Under the pieces are notes generated by a model. It was not told the DNA's origin. It was given only the letters and a program-made list of their open reading frames with translations, and made no database searches. The position numbers were made by a program, and so were the translations under genes. From NCBI RefSeq assembly GCF_900090045.1, contig NC_041779.1, forward strand, positions 620,001 to 684,000: DNA of 64,000 nucleotides. The letters run 5' to 3'. The stretch is from Plasmodium malariae. Its lineage: Eukaryota; Apicomplexa; Aconoidasida; Haemosporida; Plasmodiidae. This document shows positions 34,171 through 46,593 of the stretch, one piece after another. Position 1 is the stretch's first letter, and the number at the start of each line of letters is the position of its first letter.

Positions 34171-36942
34171 ATGGAGGAATTAAGCTGCATTCCGGGTTAT
34201 GGCAATATAAATGTTCAAGCATTGTATAAACCACAAGAAGACTATGTGTTTGTTAACGACATAAAAGCAAAAAAATTCTCATATGATCCATATTTTAAGA
34301 AAGAACCGAAGGGTCCATTCATCAAAGAATATTATGAAAAATACGATATTACCGGAACTTTAAAGGACTCTACATTTTTTCCGCTTATTCTTTCACAACA
34401 AAAAATGAATAGACAATCCAATCCTTTTGTGGCTTATCCTTATGGCGTGCCTCGAGATCCAGAATATGAAAAATGCCCCAAGTGTAAAAAGAGCAAAAAA
34501 TATAAGAAAGGAAAAAATAATGGGACTTGTAACAATAATGGGAATAAAGGCAAAAATGAAAATAAAGGCAAAAATGAAAATAAAGGAAAAAATGAAAATA
34601 ACGGCAAAAATGAAAATAACGGAAAAAATGAGAATAACGGTAAAAATGGGAATAGTAATAATAACGAGAAAAAGAATAAATATCACTGCGGACTAGAGTT
34701 TTTCATTTCAAAATTAAATCCATGTAGTAACAATAGTCCACATGATAAAACGGATATTAATGAAGACAGCTGCTCTGAGATTAACCCAGATTTTTCTACC
34801 ATAAATGATTCTCAGGAAGAAGATTGTGAAGCACGCAACTGCATCAGTCAAGAAACACCTTTTTCAAACAATACAGAAAGGGTCTATCCTCCTGGTAATT
34901 ACGGTACAAGAGGAACACACGCGCATGTAACAGAAATAAACCATTCAAATGGTTGTGATATAATGGGTAGTTATTATACAAATTCCCCTAAATACTCTAA
35001 TGCTGATGAGGACAGATCTGACTATTATTATAGCTACAATGAAAGTGCAAATCTCAAATCTCAAGAGGAAATGGAAAAATTATATAAAGAAAAAATGCAA
35101 AGGAAAAAAAATTTCCATTTAAATGCTAATGATCAAAACTGTAAAGGAAACGTTTCTTATTCTAACGAAAAAAGAGAAAAAAAATTTAGTATGAACTATT
35201 CTGATTCTGAAGAAGGTGCAAGTCTTCACAATACAGAAGCGGAAAGCAGACGTGAACATGTCGTAACAGAATGTTTGGAGCATGACGAGATAAACGATGA
35301 CGAGATTAACGATGACGAGATAAACGATGACGAGTTTAACGATGATGAGATTAACGATGGCGAGATTAGCGATGGAGAGATTGACGACGATGAAAAGAAC
35401 AGCAGTGGGAACAGCTACAACAATAGTTACAAGTGTGAAAAGAATCCTCAAAAATTTAAAAGTACATATACAGGTGAGGATAATAAATTACGAAGCCTCA
35501 ACAAAAGAGAATTAATGGAAGGGAACTATAAGGATATATGTCCCGAAAAAATAAATAGAGAAAACAAAGAGATGGATGTAACGAATAGAGTAAAGCAGGA
35601 CAAAAACGCAAAACAACATATTAAACAGGTAAAAATTTGTGAAAATGAAAATACTTTGAATAAATACAGCGTTTTGGAAAGCCTCAAGAAACAAAACAAC
35701 TTAAAAGAGCACTCAAGGGAGCCCACGAAAGGGCACCCAAAAGAGCATTCAATGGGACTGCCGAAAAGAATCCCAAAAGAATACTCAAAGGAGCACGCAA
35801 ATGAGAACTCCAAGCCAACGCGACCTTTACAAATAAATCCTAACGATTCAAACAAACCGGAAAAGAATAATAAAAAGGAGCACTATGGTAGAGTGTGTAA
35901 ATTAATTAATTCAAAATACGAAAATGAAAGAAAAAAAAAATATGTCGGATCAACAAAACATAAATTAGAAAATGCAAATGTCTTTGAATCACTCACATCA
36001 AATGAGGGAGATACTAAATTTCCCACTTCACCAAAGAGAGTTACAGTAAAATATAGGAAGGCATACTTTGAGAAAGAAAATATTTTACCAAAGAAGAAGA
36101 TTGAAAAAAGAGAATTTACTCATAAAAATTCGAAAGCAGTTATTGCTAGAACAAAATCGTTAAAGGTAAGAAGAGGTACTATAAATTTCCCAACGAAAAA
36201 TAGTAATATCCTTTATAGAAAAAAAAGCATCTTGAACAAACAAAAGTCTATGGTTGAAACCAAATTTAAAAAACAGAATACAATGTTACTAAAAAAAAAA
36301 AAAACCATGTCAAGGTTAAACTCTACAAAACAACCATACATTATTAATATAAACAAAAAAAAAGTCATAACTACACAGAAAAGTATGAACGTTTTAGGTA
36401 ATAAAAAAAATAATAATTCACAATTAGGATCAAAAAAAATACTTGCTAGATCAAAGACGAAGGTCTATATAGGTAATGAAACCAAGATTTTCAAAAAAGC
36501 GAACGTGAAAATGCTCTCCAAAAATCCTTTTAACCCACGAATATCAACAGAGAGTTCAAAAATGAGTGAACAGGATAACAGCAAAAAAAAAAAAAAAGAA
36601 GAAAGAGAGGGACAAGGAGAAAAAGGAGGTGATAAAGTAAGAAAAATGGAAGGAGAAACCGAAAGAGAAACCGAAAAAGAACGAAAAAACGGAAGAACTC
36701 ACGGAAACGATGCTACTACAAATAAAGGGAAACCACATGTTCACTTGAGCACTATATTATTAACAAAGAATGGTAATAATACCATAAGAAACAAACTAAA
36801 ATCAAAAAAGAAAGAGCTATTTGAAAATATTATATGCTTAACAAAAAACATGAAGGAACACCCACTGAAGAAAAAGTATAATGATAATATAGATCCGAGA
36901 GATTTATTATCAGCAACTTCTAACAATAGCACTGATAGTTAA
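34171..36942 (+). CDS. Large basic low-complexity protein, unknown function
   Basis: Open frame of 923 residues from the ATG at 34171 (MEELSCIPGYGN). The frame is open from 34144, but only with a TTG. The N-terminal 100 residues look folded and are probably the conserved part: VQALYKPQEDYVFVND, DPYFKKEPKGPFIKEYYEKY, NPFVAYPYGVPRDPEYEKCP, with CPKC next. There follow KNENNG repeats (34550-34640), an acidic region with seven INDDE-type repeats (35283-35390), and repeats around KEHSKEHxK (35700-35820). The C-terminal third is strongly basic, with Thr/Ser-Lys motifs (ARTKSLKVRRGT, KKKKTMSRLNS). No membrane segment. I do not recognise it. The basic, Ser-rich tail would suit a cytoskeletal or nuclear protein, but that is a guess. 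Confidence 0.82.
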   Translation: MEELSCIPGYGNINVQALYKPQEDYVFVNDIKAKKFSYDPYFKKEPKGPFIKEYYEKYDITGTLKDSTFFPLILSQQKMNRQSNPFVAYPYGVPRDPEYEKCPKCKKSKKYKKGKNNGTCNNNGNKGKNENKGKNENKGKNENNGKNENNGKNENNGKNGNSNNNEKKNKYHCGLEFFISKLNPCSNNSPHDKTDINEDSCSEINPDFSTINDSQEEDCEARNCISQETPFSNNTERVYPPGNYGTRGTHAHVTEINHSNGCDIMGSYYTNSPKYSNADEDRSDYYYSYNESANLKSQEEMEKLYKEKMQRKKNFHLNANDQNCKGNVSYSNEKREKKFSMNYSDSEEGASLHNTEAESRREHVVTECLEHDEINDDEINDDEINDDEFNDDEINDGEISDGEIDDDEKNSSGNSYNNSYKCEKNPQKFKSTYTGEDNKLRSLNKRELMEGNYKDICPEKINRENKEMDVTNRVKQDKNAKQHIKQVKICENENTLNKYSVLESLKKQNNLKEHSREPTKGHPKEHSMGLPKRIPKEYSKEHANENSKPTRPLQINPNDSNKPEKNNKKEHYGRVCKLINSKYENERKKKYVGSTKHKLENANVFESLTSNEGDTKFPTSPKRVTVKYRKAYFEKENILPKKKIEKREFTHKNSKAVIARTKSLKVRRGTINFPTKNSNILYRKKSILNKQKSMVETKFKKQNTMLLKKKKTMSRLNSTKQPYIININKKKVITTQKSMNVLGNKKNNNSQLGSKKILARSKTKVYIGNETKIFKKANVKMLSKNPFNPRISTESSKMSEQDNSKKKKKEEREGQGEKGGDKVRKMEGETERETEKERKNGRTHGNDATTNKGKPHVHLSTILLTKNGNNTIRNKLKSKKKELFENIICLTKNMKEHPLKKKYNDNIDPRDLLSATSNNSTDS

Positions 36943-38135
36943 AACGGACCAGCTGATGATGATTTTAAGTATTGATGGTACGTGTAGTGTTTATTAAGGT
37001 ATTGTTCTACATATGCAATATTTTAGTACACTTTTTTTTTTTTTTTTTTTACTTTTTCAATAATCCTTATTCATGCTTCTTTGCGGTACTGCATTTTTAT
37101 CATTTATCATTTTACTATTTTATCTATTCTTGCTATTTTTGCTCTTTTTGCTATTTTTACTATTACTGCTATTTTATCTATTTTTGCTGTTTTTGCTATT
37201 TTTGCTATTTTTGCTATTTTTACTATTATTGCTATTATTGCTATTATTGCTATATTTACTATAAAAGCCCATCTTAGCAAATAAAAGTATATGCCTTATT
37301 TTACGTGATTTTTATTTTACACTGTTTTTTAAATTTTTTACCGTCGTCCGTTTCACTATTCTTCATACGATTTCAATGTGTAGTTAATAAATAATCGTGT
37401 ATACTCTCTTATATATAAATAACACAACCCATGTACAAAATTACTTGACCGTCATTATATTAATAATTGTACACACTAGTTTCTCCCACCAGTTGCTCTA
37501 AATGGTGCTTGCTGGCATATTAGTAAAGTACCTAGTGACTAATGTCAACTACCTATCACCTAAGTTGTCCTACTTGATTTTATGTTATTATAGAATCTTA
37601 TGTATAACATGTAATAAAATAACTTCTCTCATACGCATATACATCAAAAAATTTGTTTTCACAGCGAAAATATACACATACAAGCACACATACAAGCACA
37701 TATACATGCACATATACATGCACATGTATACATTACAGGTGTAGATGTACCATTGTGATATTCTCCCTCATCCCAACCACCCCCAAATGATAAATAAGAT
37801 ACCTGTTAATTTATCAACTTGATAAATAAGTTTATGCACAATTTTTAATGATGACAAGGAAATTACCTCTTCCTAGACTTTACATTAGGGAGTGCACATT
37901 TTCACCATTTCTGCGCATTTAAAAAAAGGAAAACAAAAAGGAAAGAGAAAGTATAAGGACAGAGAAATGCATAAATCGGAAAAGAAGATAACTGAAGAAA
38001 AAAAAAAAAGCTGATCAAATATTGGTTAAAATGTTGTCTGTAAATGTAAATGCAAGAGTGGATTCATTTCTCTTTGCCATTTTTGCATGCCAGAGGAAAG
38101 GTCAAAATTGATAGATGCTACGAAAAAAGTTATTA

Positions 38136-38181
<46 letters not shown>

Positions 38182-38741
38182 ATGTGTACGTATATGTATT
38201 GGTATATGTGAATGGGCACTTGCGCGTTTTTTAATATGTAAAAGGTATAAAACATATGAACAGGAATGAAGAGAGATAATACATGAAGCATTTTATTAAC
38301 AATTCACCCTCATGAAATTTATTTTGCACGCATGTATAAAATGCATGTACATAACTACTTTTTAACATATTTTAAACAAAACTAGAGTAAATTAAATGAA
38401 AAACTTGGGCAGATATACTATCATGCGCAAACACCCATGCATGGATATACATAAGCGGATGTACATGCAAGGTCGTACATTCGCGGGGAACATGTATTTG
38501 GGGTACATACTCAAAAAGAATTCATGAGAATACTCTTTATACAGTAAACAGCATTACATTTTCAGTTTTCACAATACGATGTACGGTTAGGAAAAAACGT
38601 GTGCGTTAAAAGGCTTCGCCTATGCACGTATTTAAAAAAACATTGACATACGCAGACACCTATTCGGACTAACACCTATTGTAGCAAACGCCTTTTCACG
38701 CAAACACCTATTTACGCTGATACCTAATTACGAGAACCCTC
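36943..38741. repeat. Convergent spacer with CTATTTTTG repeats and (TA)n
   Basis: Lies between two convergent genes. A T-rich (GCTATTTTT)n array fills 37125-37262 and gives several Phe/Leu-rich false frames. (CATATACATG)n sits at 37690-37730 and (TA)n at 38138-38176. Three copies of a phrase like CGCARACACCTATT(T/C) lie at 38652-38725, just after the carrier stop codon, probably in its 3' UTR. No gene seen. Confidence 0.65.
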
Positions 38742-39701
38742 CTAGCAGAACTTCTTCAACAGGTTATTTAAGTAGTCCATGGTCATGAGTGTAATCATCG
38801 CGTGGGGGGCGATACGAACATAGTAGGTGGAATAACTCGAGTAAAAAATAGCTATACCACCTTTCTTGTACAATTGGTAAGAACAGTCAAAAAAATTTTT
38901 GTACGGCATTTTTTTTGTAACTGGATCCACTTTCATTTTCTGCATACAAGTCTTAACAAAATCAAATGGTAAACTCATGGTTACAGCAAAAAAACCACTA
39001 ATCACACTAGCTATTAAATTCGTTTTCATACCTACACCAACATATTTTTCTAAATATTCTTTAGACTGATCATATGTTGATAACATACCTAAGTTTAACG
39101 ACATAGCTCTAGCAATGGTAGGTACAGATCCTTTCCATAAGGCGAAAATTCCTTCCTCTTTTGCTATTCTATAAAGCGCATTAAACACCCCACTATAATT
39201 TCTTTTTAATTCTTTTGGTAAAGTATTATCTGCTTGTAATCTTATTAAAGACAAATCTGCAGGATTTCCTAAAAAAGCACCTAATCCACCAGCTGCTAAA
39301 GCACAAAAACATTTTTTATAAAATGGTAAAGGTTCTCCTTCTTTTTTTACCATATCTGAAAAAGTACGAAAGAGACCTAACCTACCAGTTGTATAAACGA
39401 TTTGCCGTGTTAACCCAGCATCTAATCCTTTATATAATGATAACACTCCTTCATCTTTTATTATATTTTTGGCAATTATAATTGGATTCTTTATTGCATT
39501 TGTTCCCTCAGCATTTAACTGAATTCTTACCTTTATCATATCAAGTGGTTGTACACAAAACGTGGCAAACATACCACTCACTCCACCCACTGCAAATGGC
39601 TTTACTTTATAAAAAAGGTTTTTATCCTCATTTAATTTCTTTTTTGTGGCATCTACACTTGAGCTTGCTTGCAAATCATATTCTGCAATTTCTTTATTCA
39701 T
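38742..39701 (-). CDS. DTC: Mitochondrial dicarboxylate/tricarboxylate carrier
   Basis: 319 residues, single exon. It has the tripartite mitochondrial carrier structure with three signature motifs: QPLDMIKVRIQ (51-61), NPADLSLIRLQ (146-156) and LPFDFVKTCMQ (244-254). The second has Leu-Ser where the basic residue of Px[DE]xx[KR] is usual, as in oxoglutarate-type carriers. Six transmembrane helices are expected, with GG motifs such as VGGVSGMFATF and ALAAGGLGAFLGNP. Length is normal for the family. It should sit in the inner mitochondrial membrane and exchange 2-oxoglutarate, malate and other di/tricarboxylates; the P. falciparum orthologue was characterised as an oxoglutarate-malate exchanger. 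The short hydrophilic N-terminus (1-30) has no cleavable presequence, as usual for carriers. Confidence 0.95.
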   Translation of the reverse strand: MNKEIAEYDLQASSSVDATKKKLNEDKNLFYKVKPFAVGGVSGMFATFCVQPLDMIKVRIQLNAEGTNAIKNPIIIAKNIIKDEGVLSLYKGLDAGLTRQIVYTTGRLGLFRTFSDMVKKEGEPLPFYKKCFCALAAGGLGAFLGNPADLSLIRLQADNTLPKELKRNYSGVFNALYRIAKEEGIFALWKGSVPTIARAMSLNLGMLSTYDQSKEYLEKYVGVGMKTNLIASVISGFFAVTMSLPFDFVKTCMQKMKVDPVTKKMPYKNFFDCSYQLYKKGGIAIFYSSYSTYYVRIAPHAMITLMTMDYLNNLLKKFC

Positions 39702-42700
39702 TTTATTTGAAATTATGTACTCTTGTCTAGTAGCTGTAAAATGTAAGCAGCTGTAAAGTCTGGGACTATATCAAATGTTGAAACTGGCAATCGCAGCTAT
39801 TTTAACTTCCCTATATTTTGTAGCTCTTTATTTTATAGCTTGTTACTTTGTTCCTATTTATTTTGTTTTCTTTTTTCTTTTATTTTTTCCTGCACTTAAA
39901 TATGCCTTTACGCATGAACGTAAAAGGATATAGAGGAAAAAAAAAAAAAAAAAAAATTAATAAAAATATTGACTGCCACATAGAAGCTCCTCCACATGTA
40001 AGCATACATATGCACATACAGATTTTTACGTACAGATTTTTACGTACAGATTTTTACGTACAAATTTTTACGTACAGATTTTTACGTACAGATTTTTACA
40101 TACAGATTTTTACGTACAGATATTTATATAATAAAATTCAAGTATAACTATTCACGTACTAATACTTACATATATTCACGTATATATATGCTTGCACGAG
40201 TGCCTATAAAAATATGCATACATATTTTACTCATGTAAATATTTTTATGTATGGATTTAGGTGTAAAAATAAGCCTTTGCTCCAAAAAAAATTTTACAAC
40301 AGAAAATGAAATATGTTCACGCATAAGGAGCAGAAGTAAAATGATTTTAAGGTTACATGTTCTCTTTTTTCTCTTCACCTACTTTGCTTCCTTTACCTGC
40401 TTTGCTTCCTTTACCTGCTTTGCTTCCTTCTCTTATTTTACTTCCTTCTCTTGCTTCATTTACTTGAACTTATTTAAGATCACTTTAGCGTGAATAATTG
40501 TAAAACGTGGAGCAAACTTTTTGCAGTTCTTTACATTATTACCAACTATTATTATATCGTCAGAAGTAAACATACATGCATACATACAAACGTACAGATA
40601 TATGTATATATACAAAAACATATTATATTTATGCATATAATATGACGTATTTGGCCATCTGACTCGTTAAAAAAAAAAAAATACAGCGAAATGGTACATG
40701 CGCATATCAATCAATTTAGGGTACTTCTACATATAGATATATGATGACCAATTTTTATGTATGTGATGTAGCACAGTGTATATATTCGAAGGAAGAACTT
40801 GGCTGTTTTTAAAAAAAATTATTTTGCATTGCCTTAAAGATATGGAAATATCGTTAGAGGTTGTTGCGTGGAGTGTATTTATGTATAAACGATTAACCAG
40901 TACGAAAAAAATGAGAAAAGATAAAGATTAAAAACAAAAAGATAAAATAAAAAGAGCAAACGTACGAAAATTGAATTCTCAGTACATTTTTGACATGAAG
41001 CATACATTTAACCCTATATTATTAAGGCACAAAAAGGTAGTATTTTTTTTTTTTTCATTTTTCGTAAATTTTCCAAGCGGCGGGAAAATAAAAAATAATA
41101 TATAGTAAATTAAAATATAGTAAAATATATTAAAATATATTAAAATATATTAAAATATATTAAAATATAGTAAAATTTAGCAAAATATAGTAAAATATAG
41201 TAAAATATAGCAAAATATAGTAAAAAATAGCAAAATATAGTAAAATATAGCAAAATATAGTAAAATATAGTAAAATATAGCAAAATATAGTAAAAAATAG
41301 CAAAATATAGTAAAATATAGCAAAATATAGTAAAATATAGTAAAATATAGTAAAATATAGTAAAATATAGTAAAATATAGTAAGGTTGGCAAAATGTAAT
41401 ACACAATGTAGTATATAATATCATTTCCACATTTTAGCTAAGCATCATTTGAATGAGTCAAACAATCTAAGAAATTAAAGCCCCATTTTTAAGCATAAGC
41501 AATGACCTATATAATATCGCTTGTACGAAATTCGTTTATATAATTATTTTCAGACCCCTTACAATGAAATGAAATTATTATAGGAGGGGAAACGATGCAC
41601 TGGAAAAATGGAAGTGGACTTTTGCACAAACAGCAGTTATATCACACGAGCACATATGCATACATATCCTTATGTATACACGTTTATATGTGCCCATACG
41701 TATGTGTATGTGTGTGTGTGTGTGTTGTGAGGCCCACGAAGTTTACCCTACCCCCTCTCTTTTTTTTTTTTTTGAACAGAATGCAACTAAAACCAATCTT
41801 CACGTTTTATTCATTTGGACTTAAATTTTTGTGCGTACTTTCGTAATTGCATAAAGAAGGTAGAAATGGAAAAAAGGACTAAAAATATATATATATATAT
41901 ATATGTACATGTATACATATGTATATGTGTATCTATACGAGGGTATTTCCCGCCTGCATGCAACAAGCCATAAATTTTATAAAAAAAAAAAAAAAAAATT
42001 AAAATCAAAATAAATTAGTTAAGTAGAAGCACTTAAACTAAAAAAGGAAAAATGCATTCCAAAGGATATTTGTGTATAACCCACATGAAGAAATTACTTC
42101 ACAGAGTAGTTCAAAAATTAAGAATAAAATCTGTTCGAGAATGAATGATAATTTGGACAGTCTACATTAGTTGTAAAACATAACCTAGCATAAAGGAGGT
42201 GAAAGAATATATATCCCGTGTGAATTAATACATGCATTTTGTGGGTGTACACATGTGTGTATGCATGAATGTATGGGCGGTGCATATTTATGCTTATCTG
42301 CGCTGGTACCCCCTTCTTTTCAGCAAAACGTGAAATTCACTGGAGGAATGTATTTTCAAAATAGGTGTGGTCCATATATGAAGTTACTTCTTAACACTTG
42401 CTCTTAATATTTTTAAATAAGGTTTTTAAATGCAAACTTGTAGGTGCTTTTTTTTTTTTTTTCAATCCCTTGCAGTACTACTATACGTTCTGCATTGGTA
42501 CAAAAATTCTTGTATATAAATAATCGTCTTATAATTCATAAAAGGGATACACAGAAGTGATATATAGAAATAAAACATAAAAATGATACGTAACACTGAC
42601 ACATAGCAGTGGCGCATAAACAAGCTTGTTCATTGCATACCCACATGGGACATATTACCTCTGCTCCGCACTCATGTGACAGACTTTATGCATATTGCAA

Positions 42701-42956
42701 GGAGGTCAACACGAGGATACAGTGCACCTCTGAGTTTGCATAACTTGCCATTAGGATAACAAAAAAAGAAGGGGCAAAGATAGAGGGGGAAAAAAAAAAA
42801 AAAAAAAAGGAAAAAAAAATGGGGTAGAGAAAAAAAAAAAAAAAAAAAAAAAAGAAACGAAATGGAATGTAAAGAAACAGTATAGTGTTCGCTATATGAT
42901 TAAACGTACATATATACGGGTGGAAAAAAAAAACTGTAACGGGAAAAAAGAGGACA
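39702..42956. repeat. 3.2-kb spacer with two long tandem arrays
   Basis: Promoter side of DTC and 3' flank of the DnaJ gene. It contains an array of a 15-base unit (TTTTTACGTACAGAT, about seven copies, 40016-40130), a (CTTTACCTGCTTTGCTTC)n stretch (40375-40430) and about 28 copies of a 10-base unit ATAGTAAAAT/ATAGCAAAAT (41098-41385). There are also (GT)n at 41704-41726 and poly-A runs at 42789-42815 and 42829-42852. A short open minus frame near 41.82-41.98 kb is too weak to call. No gene seen. Confidence 0.65.
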
Positions 42957-44975
42957 CTAATTAGCCAACAAGAGGAAGAAATCTTTCATGCTGGTTACAA
43001 AAATAGAGGCACCTACAGAGAGGGTTAAAAAAACGTACTTCATCTTTCCGTATTGTTTAAAAGATGGATATAATACAATGCCCACAATAGCCGAAACAAT
43101 TATCTGTGTTTTTGATGTCCTTCTAAAAATATTGTAGAGTCGATAAGAAAATGTTCTTTTGACATTATACAAACAATTAATGTTCACTGGTAAACAATAC
43201 GTGGGTATTTTCTCAAAATTCAAAATTTCAATATCTTTGTAAATATTGCTAAGAAAAGATAAATCCTCCTTCTTTTGAGAGTAATTACTTAAGTTTTTTA
43301 TTTCATTAATAGGAGCAAAGGTGTTAGAAGAATAATCAAGGAAAAAAGAATCATACATAGTAATAGACTTCTCCTTTACAAACTTTTTAAAATTATTTGT
43401 AATATTATTTTTTAATATATAAACTGGTTGAATAAAGAACTGTCCATCTATATCATCAGTACCTAATTTGGCAGTAAAAGTTGTAAACGAATTATTTATA
43501 TGTTGATAAATTTTTTTCATATAATTTACTGTTTGCTCATTATTTAATTTATCGACAATAATAACATAACAATATATATGTCTAGAGCCAACAGTAGAAC
43601 AAACCGAATCTATATTTGTTGAATTAATTTCTACAAAATTTTTTCTTAATGCGTCATTATACACATTTTTAATATTAGTAGCTGATATTCTTCTAATAAC
43701 TTTAACTTGATTAATATTATTAACAAGCAAGAAATAATCGATATTTTCATTTTCTTTTAAATATTCATCTTTTTTTACACTTAACACTTTCAAAGCTTCT
43801 ATGATTTCATTTTTTAAGGTCTCATTTTTTATATCTTTTATTTCGTCATATTTAATAGAAAAGGTTTTATATATACTATTAAATTTGTACGTTATATGTT
43901 TTGCTTGTAAACTTAATTTTTTCTTATTCGTAAGTAATATAACTTCATTATTTTTGTCAATATGTACACCTCCTTTACTATTTAAAGCATCACTCTTCCT
44001 TGAAAAATCATAGACCTGATTGAATGTAACTAAATTGTATATATAATTTGGATAATAATTTATAATAAAATTTTGAAAATCTTTAGTCGTTGCATTAAAT
44101 ATATTAGAATACAATTGATAAGACCCATCTGGTGATAAAATAAAAATAGTTGGATATATCTTAACATTAAATGGAATTTTATTCTTTACTAATTTTTTAT
44201 CAGTTAATATATTTATCCTACCAAATGATATATGTTCATTATATTTATCAAAAGATTCTTCCCATATTTTTGAAAAGGATAAAGACAAATTATCTGTATC
44301 TGAATAAATCTGTATTATCCAAAAATCATTTGAATTTTCCACCAAATCCGTATAATTTTTTAAATTTAAATTTACACTATTTGACTCAATTATTTTTAAT
44401 ACCTTTCCTTGTGAATTATCATATGCCTTCTTCAATCTAGCATCTGATAATGTTTTATATGCTTTGGTAATTTCTCTAAATTTCTTATCACAATCTTTAC
44501 AATCTTTATTACTATCTGGATGATACATTTTTGATAAGTCCCTATAACTCTTCTTTATTTTTTGAATACTATCCCCTCTCTTACATTTTAACACTTCATA
44601 ATAATCAAAATTATCACCATCTTCAAAATAGGATTCAATAGAATATTTCTCTTCTAAATATTTAAAAGATATCAATATTACAAAGGATAAGATTATACCT
44701 ATAACAATTATATTATCTACTAAAAATTTAAACTTATTTTTGTACATATCTATCACTTGTTTTTTATTATTCAATCCCTTCTTATCTTTGCTACTCTCAT
44801 TTTTCTTTTTGTCATTTTTCTTTTTTTCTTTACCACCGTATTCCGTATTGATCCCTTTCTTTTCATTTTGCTCCTCTTCCTTTTCGCTCATTTTGTTTTT
44901 CAATTTTCCCTTCGAATACCCTGAACTTAACTCTGAAGAGTCCGCAATGGTATCAAAAGATGATTTTCGCTTCAT
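42957..44975 (-). CDS. Membrane DnaJ protein with thioredoxin-like region (DNAJC16-like)
   Basis: 672 residues, single exon. Order: a basic, charged N-terminus (1-80); a transmembrane helix (about 86-107, VIGIILSFVILISF); a J domain (about 124-186) with the HPD tripeptide at 152-154 (SKMYHPDSNKDCKDC), carrying a CKDC insertion; then a region resembling thioredoxin folds (SNDFWIIQIYSDTDNLSLSF, FGRINILTD, IPFNVKIYPTIFILSPDG) without a CxxC active site. A second hydrophobic pair follows near the C-terminus (TQIIVSAIVGIVLYPS; FLTLSVGASIFVTSM). A J domain stimulates the ATPase of an Hsp70; together with the thioredoxin-like part this is the DNAJC10/16 type of arrangement and suggests an ER or secretory-pathway chaperone. 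The target membrane is inferred, not shown. Confidence 0.88.
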   Translation of the reverse strand: MKRKSSFDTIADSSELSSGYSKGKLKNKMSEKEEEQNEKKGINTEYGGKEKKKNDKKKNESSKDKKGLNNKKQVIDMYKNKFKFLVDNIIVIGIILSFVILISFKYLEEKYSIESYFEDGDNFDYYEVLKCKRGDSIQKIKKSYRDLSKMYHPDSNKDCKDCDKKFREITKAYKTLSDARLKKAYDNSQGKVLKIIESNSVNLNLKNYTDLVENSNDFWIIQIYSDTDNLSLSFSKIWEESFDKYNEHISFGRINILTDKKLVKNKIPFNVKIYPTIFILSPDGSYQLYSNIFNATTKDFQNFIINYYPNYIYNLVTFNQVYDFSRKSDALNSKGGVHIDKNNEVILLTNKKKLSLQAKHITYKFNSIYKTFSIKYDEIKDIKNETLKNEIIEALKVLSVKKDEYLKENENIDYFLLVNNINQVKVIRRISATNIKNVYNDALRKNFVEINSTNIDSVCSTVGSRHIYCYVIIVDKLNNEQTVNYMKKIYQHINNSFTTFTAKLGTDDIDGQFFIQPVYILKNNITNNFKKFVKEKSITMYDSFFLDYSSNTFAPINEIKNLSNYSQKKEDLSFLSNIYKDIEILNFEKIPTYCLPVNINCLYNVKRTFSYRLYNIFRRTSKTQIIVSAIVGIVLYPSFKQYGKMKYVFLTLSVGASIFVTSMKDFFLLLAN

Positions 44976-46593
44976 CTTAGTAACCCATTTGCGTCAGTAC
45001 ATACATATATCCACACGTACATATACATATAATATCTAGGCGTATATGTATGTGCATATATATATACCGAATACGCGTATGGGAAAAACGGAAGACCCTT
45101 TTCACCTTAGTAATGTATACACCACGTTAAAGCAGTTCTGCGTGTAAACTACTGTGTACTTTAGTCTGCGTATTTATATAAATGTATATATGGACGTACG
45201 AGAAAACCCGCACACTCGGAGAATGATGTAACGAAAAGTACGGAATAATGTGTTAAGAAAAAAGTAACTGGCAAAATGTTAAAATTGAATAGTAATGTTC
45301 AAAATAAAACGAAATAAAACGAAATAAAACGAAATATAACAAAATAAAACAAAATAAAACGAAATAAAACAAAATAAAACGAATTAAAATAAAATAAAAA
45401 AAAAATAAAAAAAAAAATAAATAAAATTAAGTTAAATTACAATTTTTAACAGAACTATTTTTTGTTGTTATATTTTATATCTCGATAAAGTACGCAAAAA
45501 AAAAAAAAAAAATAATAAAATAATAAATTACGCAATTATATATAAAGCATACAAATAATTAATTCTATTAAACGCCGAACATATCTCCTTTTAATAAATG
45601 GTTAGGAAAACTTCCCCTTCAAAAAAAAAAAAATGCACCTCCTTTATTTTGATAAAACCTCATTCGATTAATTTTTCCTTAAATATTTCGCTATCCCCCA
45701 AGAATGTTTATATTCTCTATACTACGCTTATTCTGTATTTTTGCCTATTTTTATTTCAGCGATCGTTTTTACTGCTGTTTGTTTGGTTATGTTCCTTTTT
45801 TATTCTTTTACTCTTATAATTTCTTTTATATTTTTTGTTTGTGTATTTTCTACTGTACTTTTAATTTGTATATTTTCGGGTATTATTTTTAATTTGCATA
45901 TTTTCTATTATATTTTTCACTGGTATAATTTAAATTATACTTTTTATTGTACAATCTATTATATTTTTTATTGTATCTATCGTACTATTTATTTTTACTA
46001 CATATTATTTTTGTTTTACCTGTCCTTTTTCATTTTCATTTTTATTTTATTACATATTGGATAGTTCATTCCTTTCCTTTTGGTAATAAAACATATTTTT
46101 TTTTTTCTCTCAACCATTTTGTTAATCATGATACAAATAAACAAAAGAACATTTTATCCTTTTTTGTACGAAATATTTTATGTAAAATTATGCAGAAAAT
46201 TTTAAATTAATTTTTATTTTTTAATGTAAAAAAAAATACTATGGTCCATTTTGTTTCAAATACAACTGCTCACGCAACTTGAGAGGAAGTCAAAGTTGAA
46301 TTGTCAGTTAACAATTTATGCTTATTCAACATTTTGAAAAAAAGAAAATTATACCAAGTTGATATATTTTATCTTATTTTATTTTAATTTATTTTATTTT
46401 AATTTATTGTATTTTAATTTATTTTATTTTTATTTTTTTTATTTTAATCTTGTTTTTATTTTTTTTTTTTGTTACCTTGCGCCAATTTTTCTTTTAACTA
46501 CAAAAAAGAAAAGCCTCAAAACGGAAAAATAATAGGAAAAATAAATATCCCATCTAACGAATCACCTAAATAAAAATTTTAAAGCAGGCAACC
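44976..46593. other. Divergent promoter region, DnaJ / TOM7-like
   Basis: Between the divergent DnaJ (-) and TOM7-like (+) genes. Contains an (AAATAAAACG)n stretch (45305-45385), a poly-A near 45495, then a long T-rich stretch (45640-46060) that yields Phe/Tyr/Ile-rich open frames in all three + frames. That is the signature of biased composition, not coding. A TTTTATTTTAATTTA array lies at 46368-46440. Confidence 0.6.

Noticed and set aside
39215..39730. Plus-strand frames of 82-88 codons
   Set aside because: They lie antisense to the strongly conserved DTC carrier gene and have no recognisable content.
41818..42000. Possible tiny minus-strand gene with MQLRKYAQKFKSK at its end
   Set aside because: The upstream exon (MACCMQAGNTL) splices in a different phase, leaving only about 34 residues; too weak.
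45598..46210. Overlapping Phe/Tyr/Ile-rich frames of up to 107 codons in all three + frames
   Set aside because: Three frames open together over the same T-rich stretch indicate composition bias, not coding.
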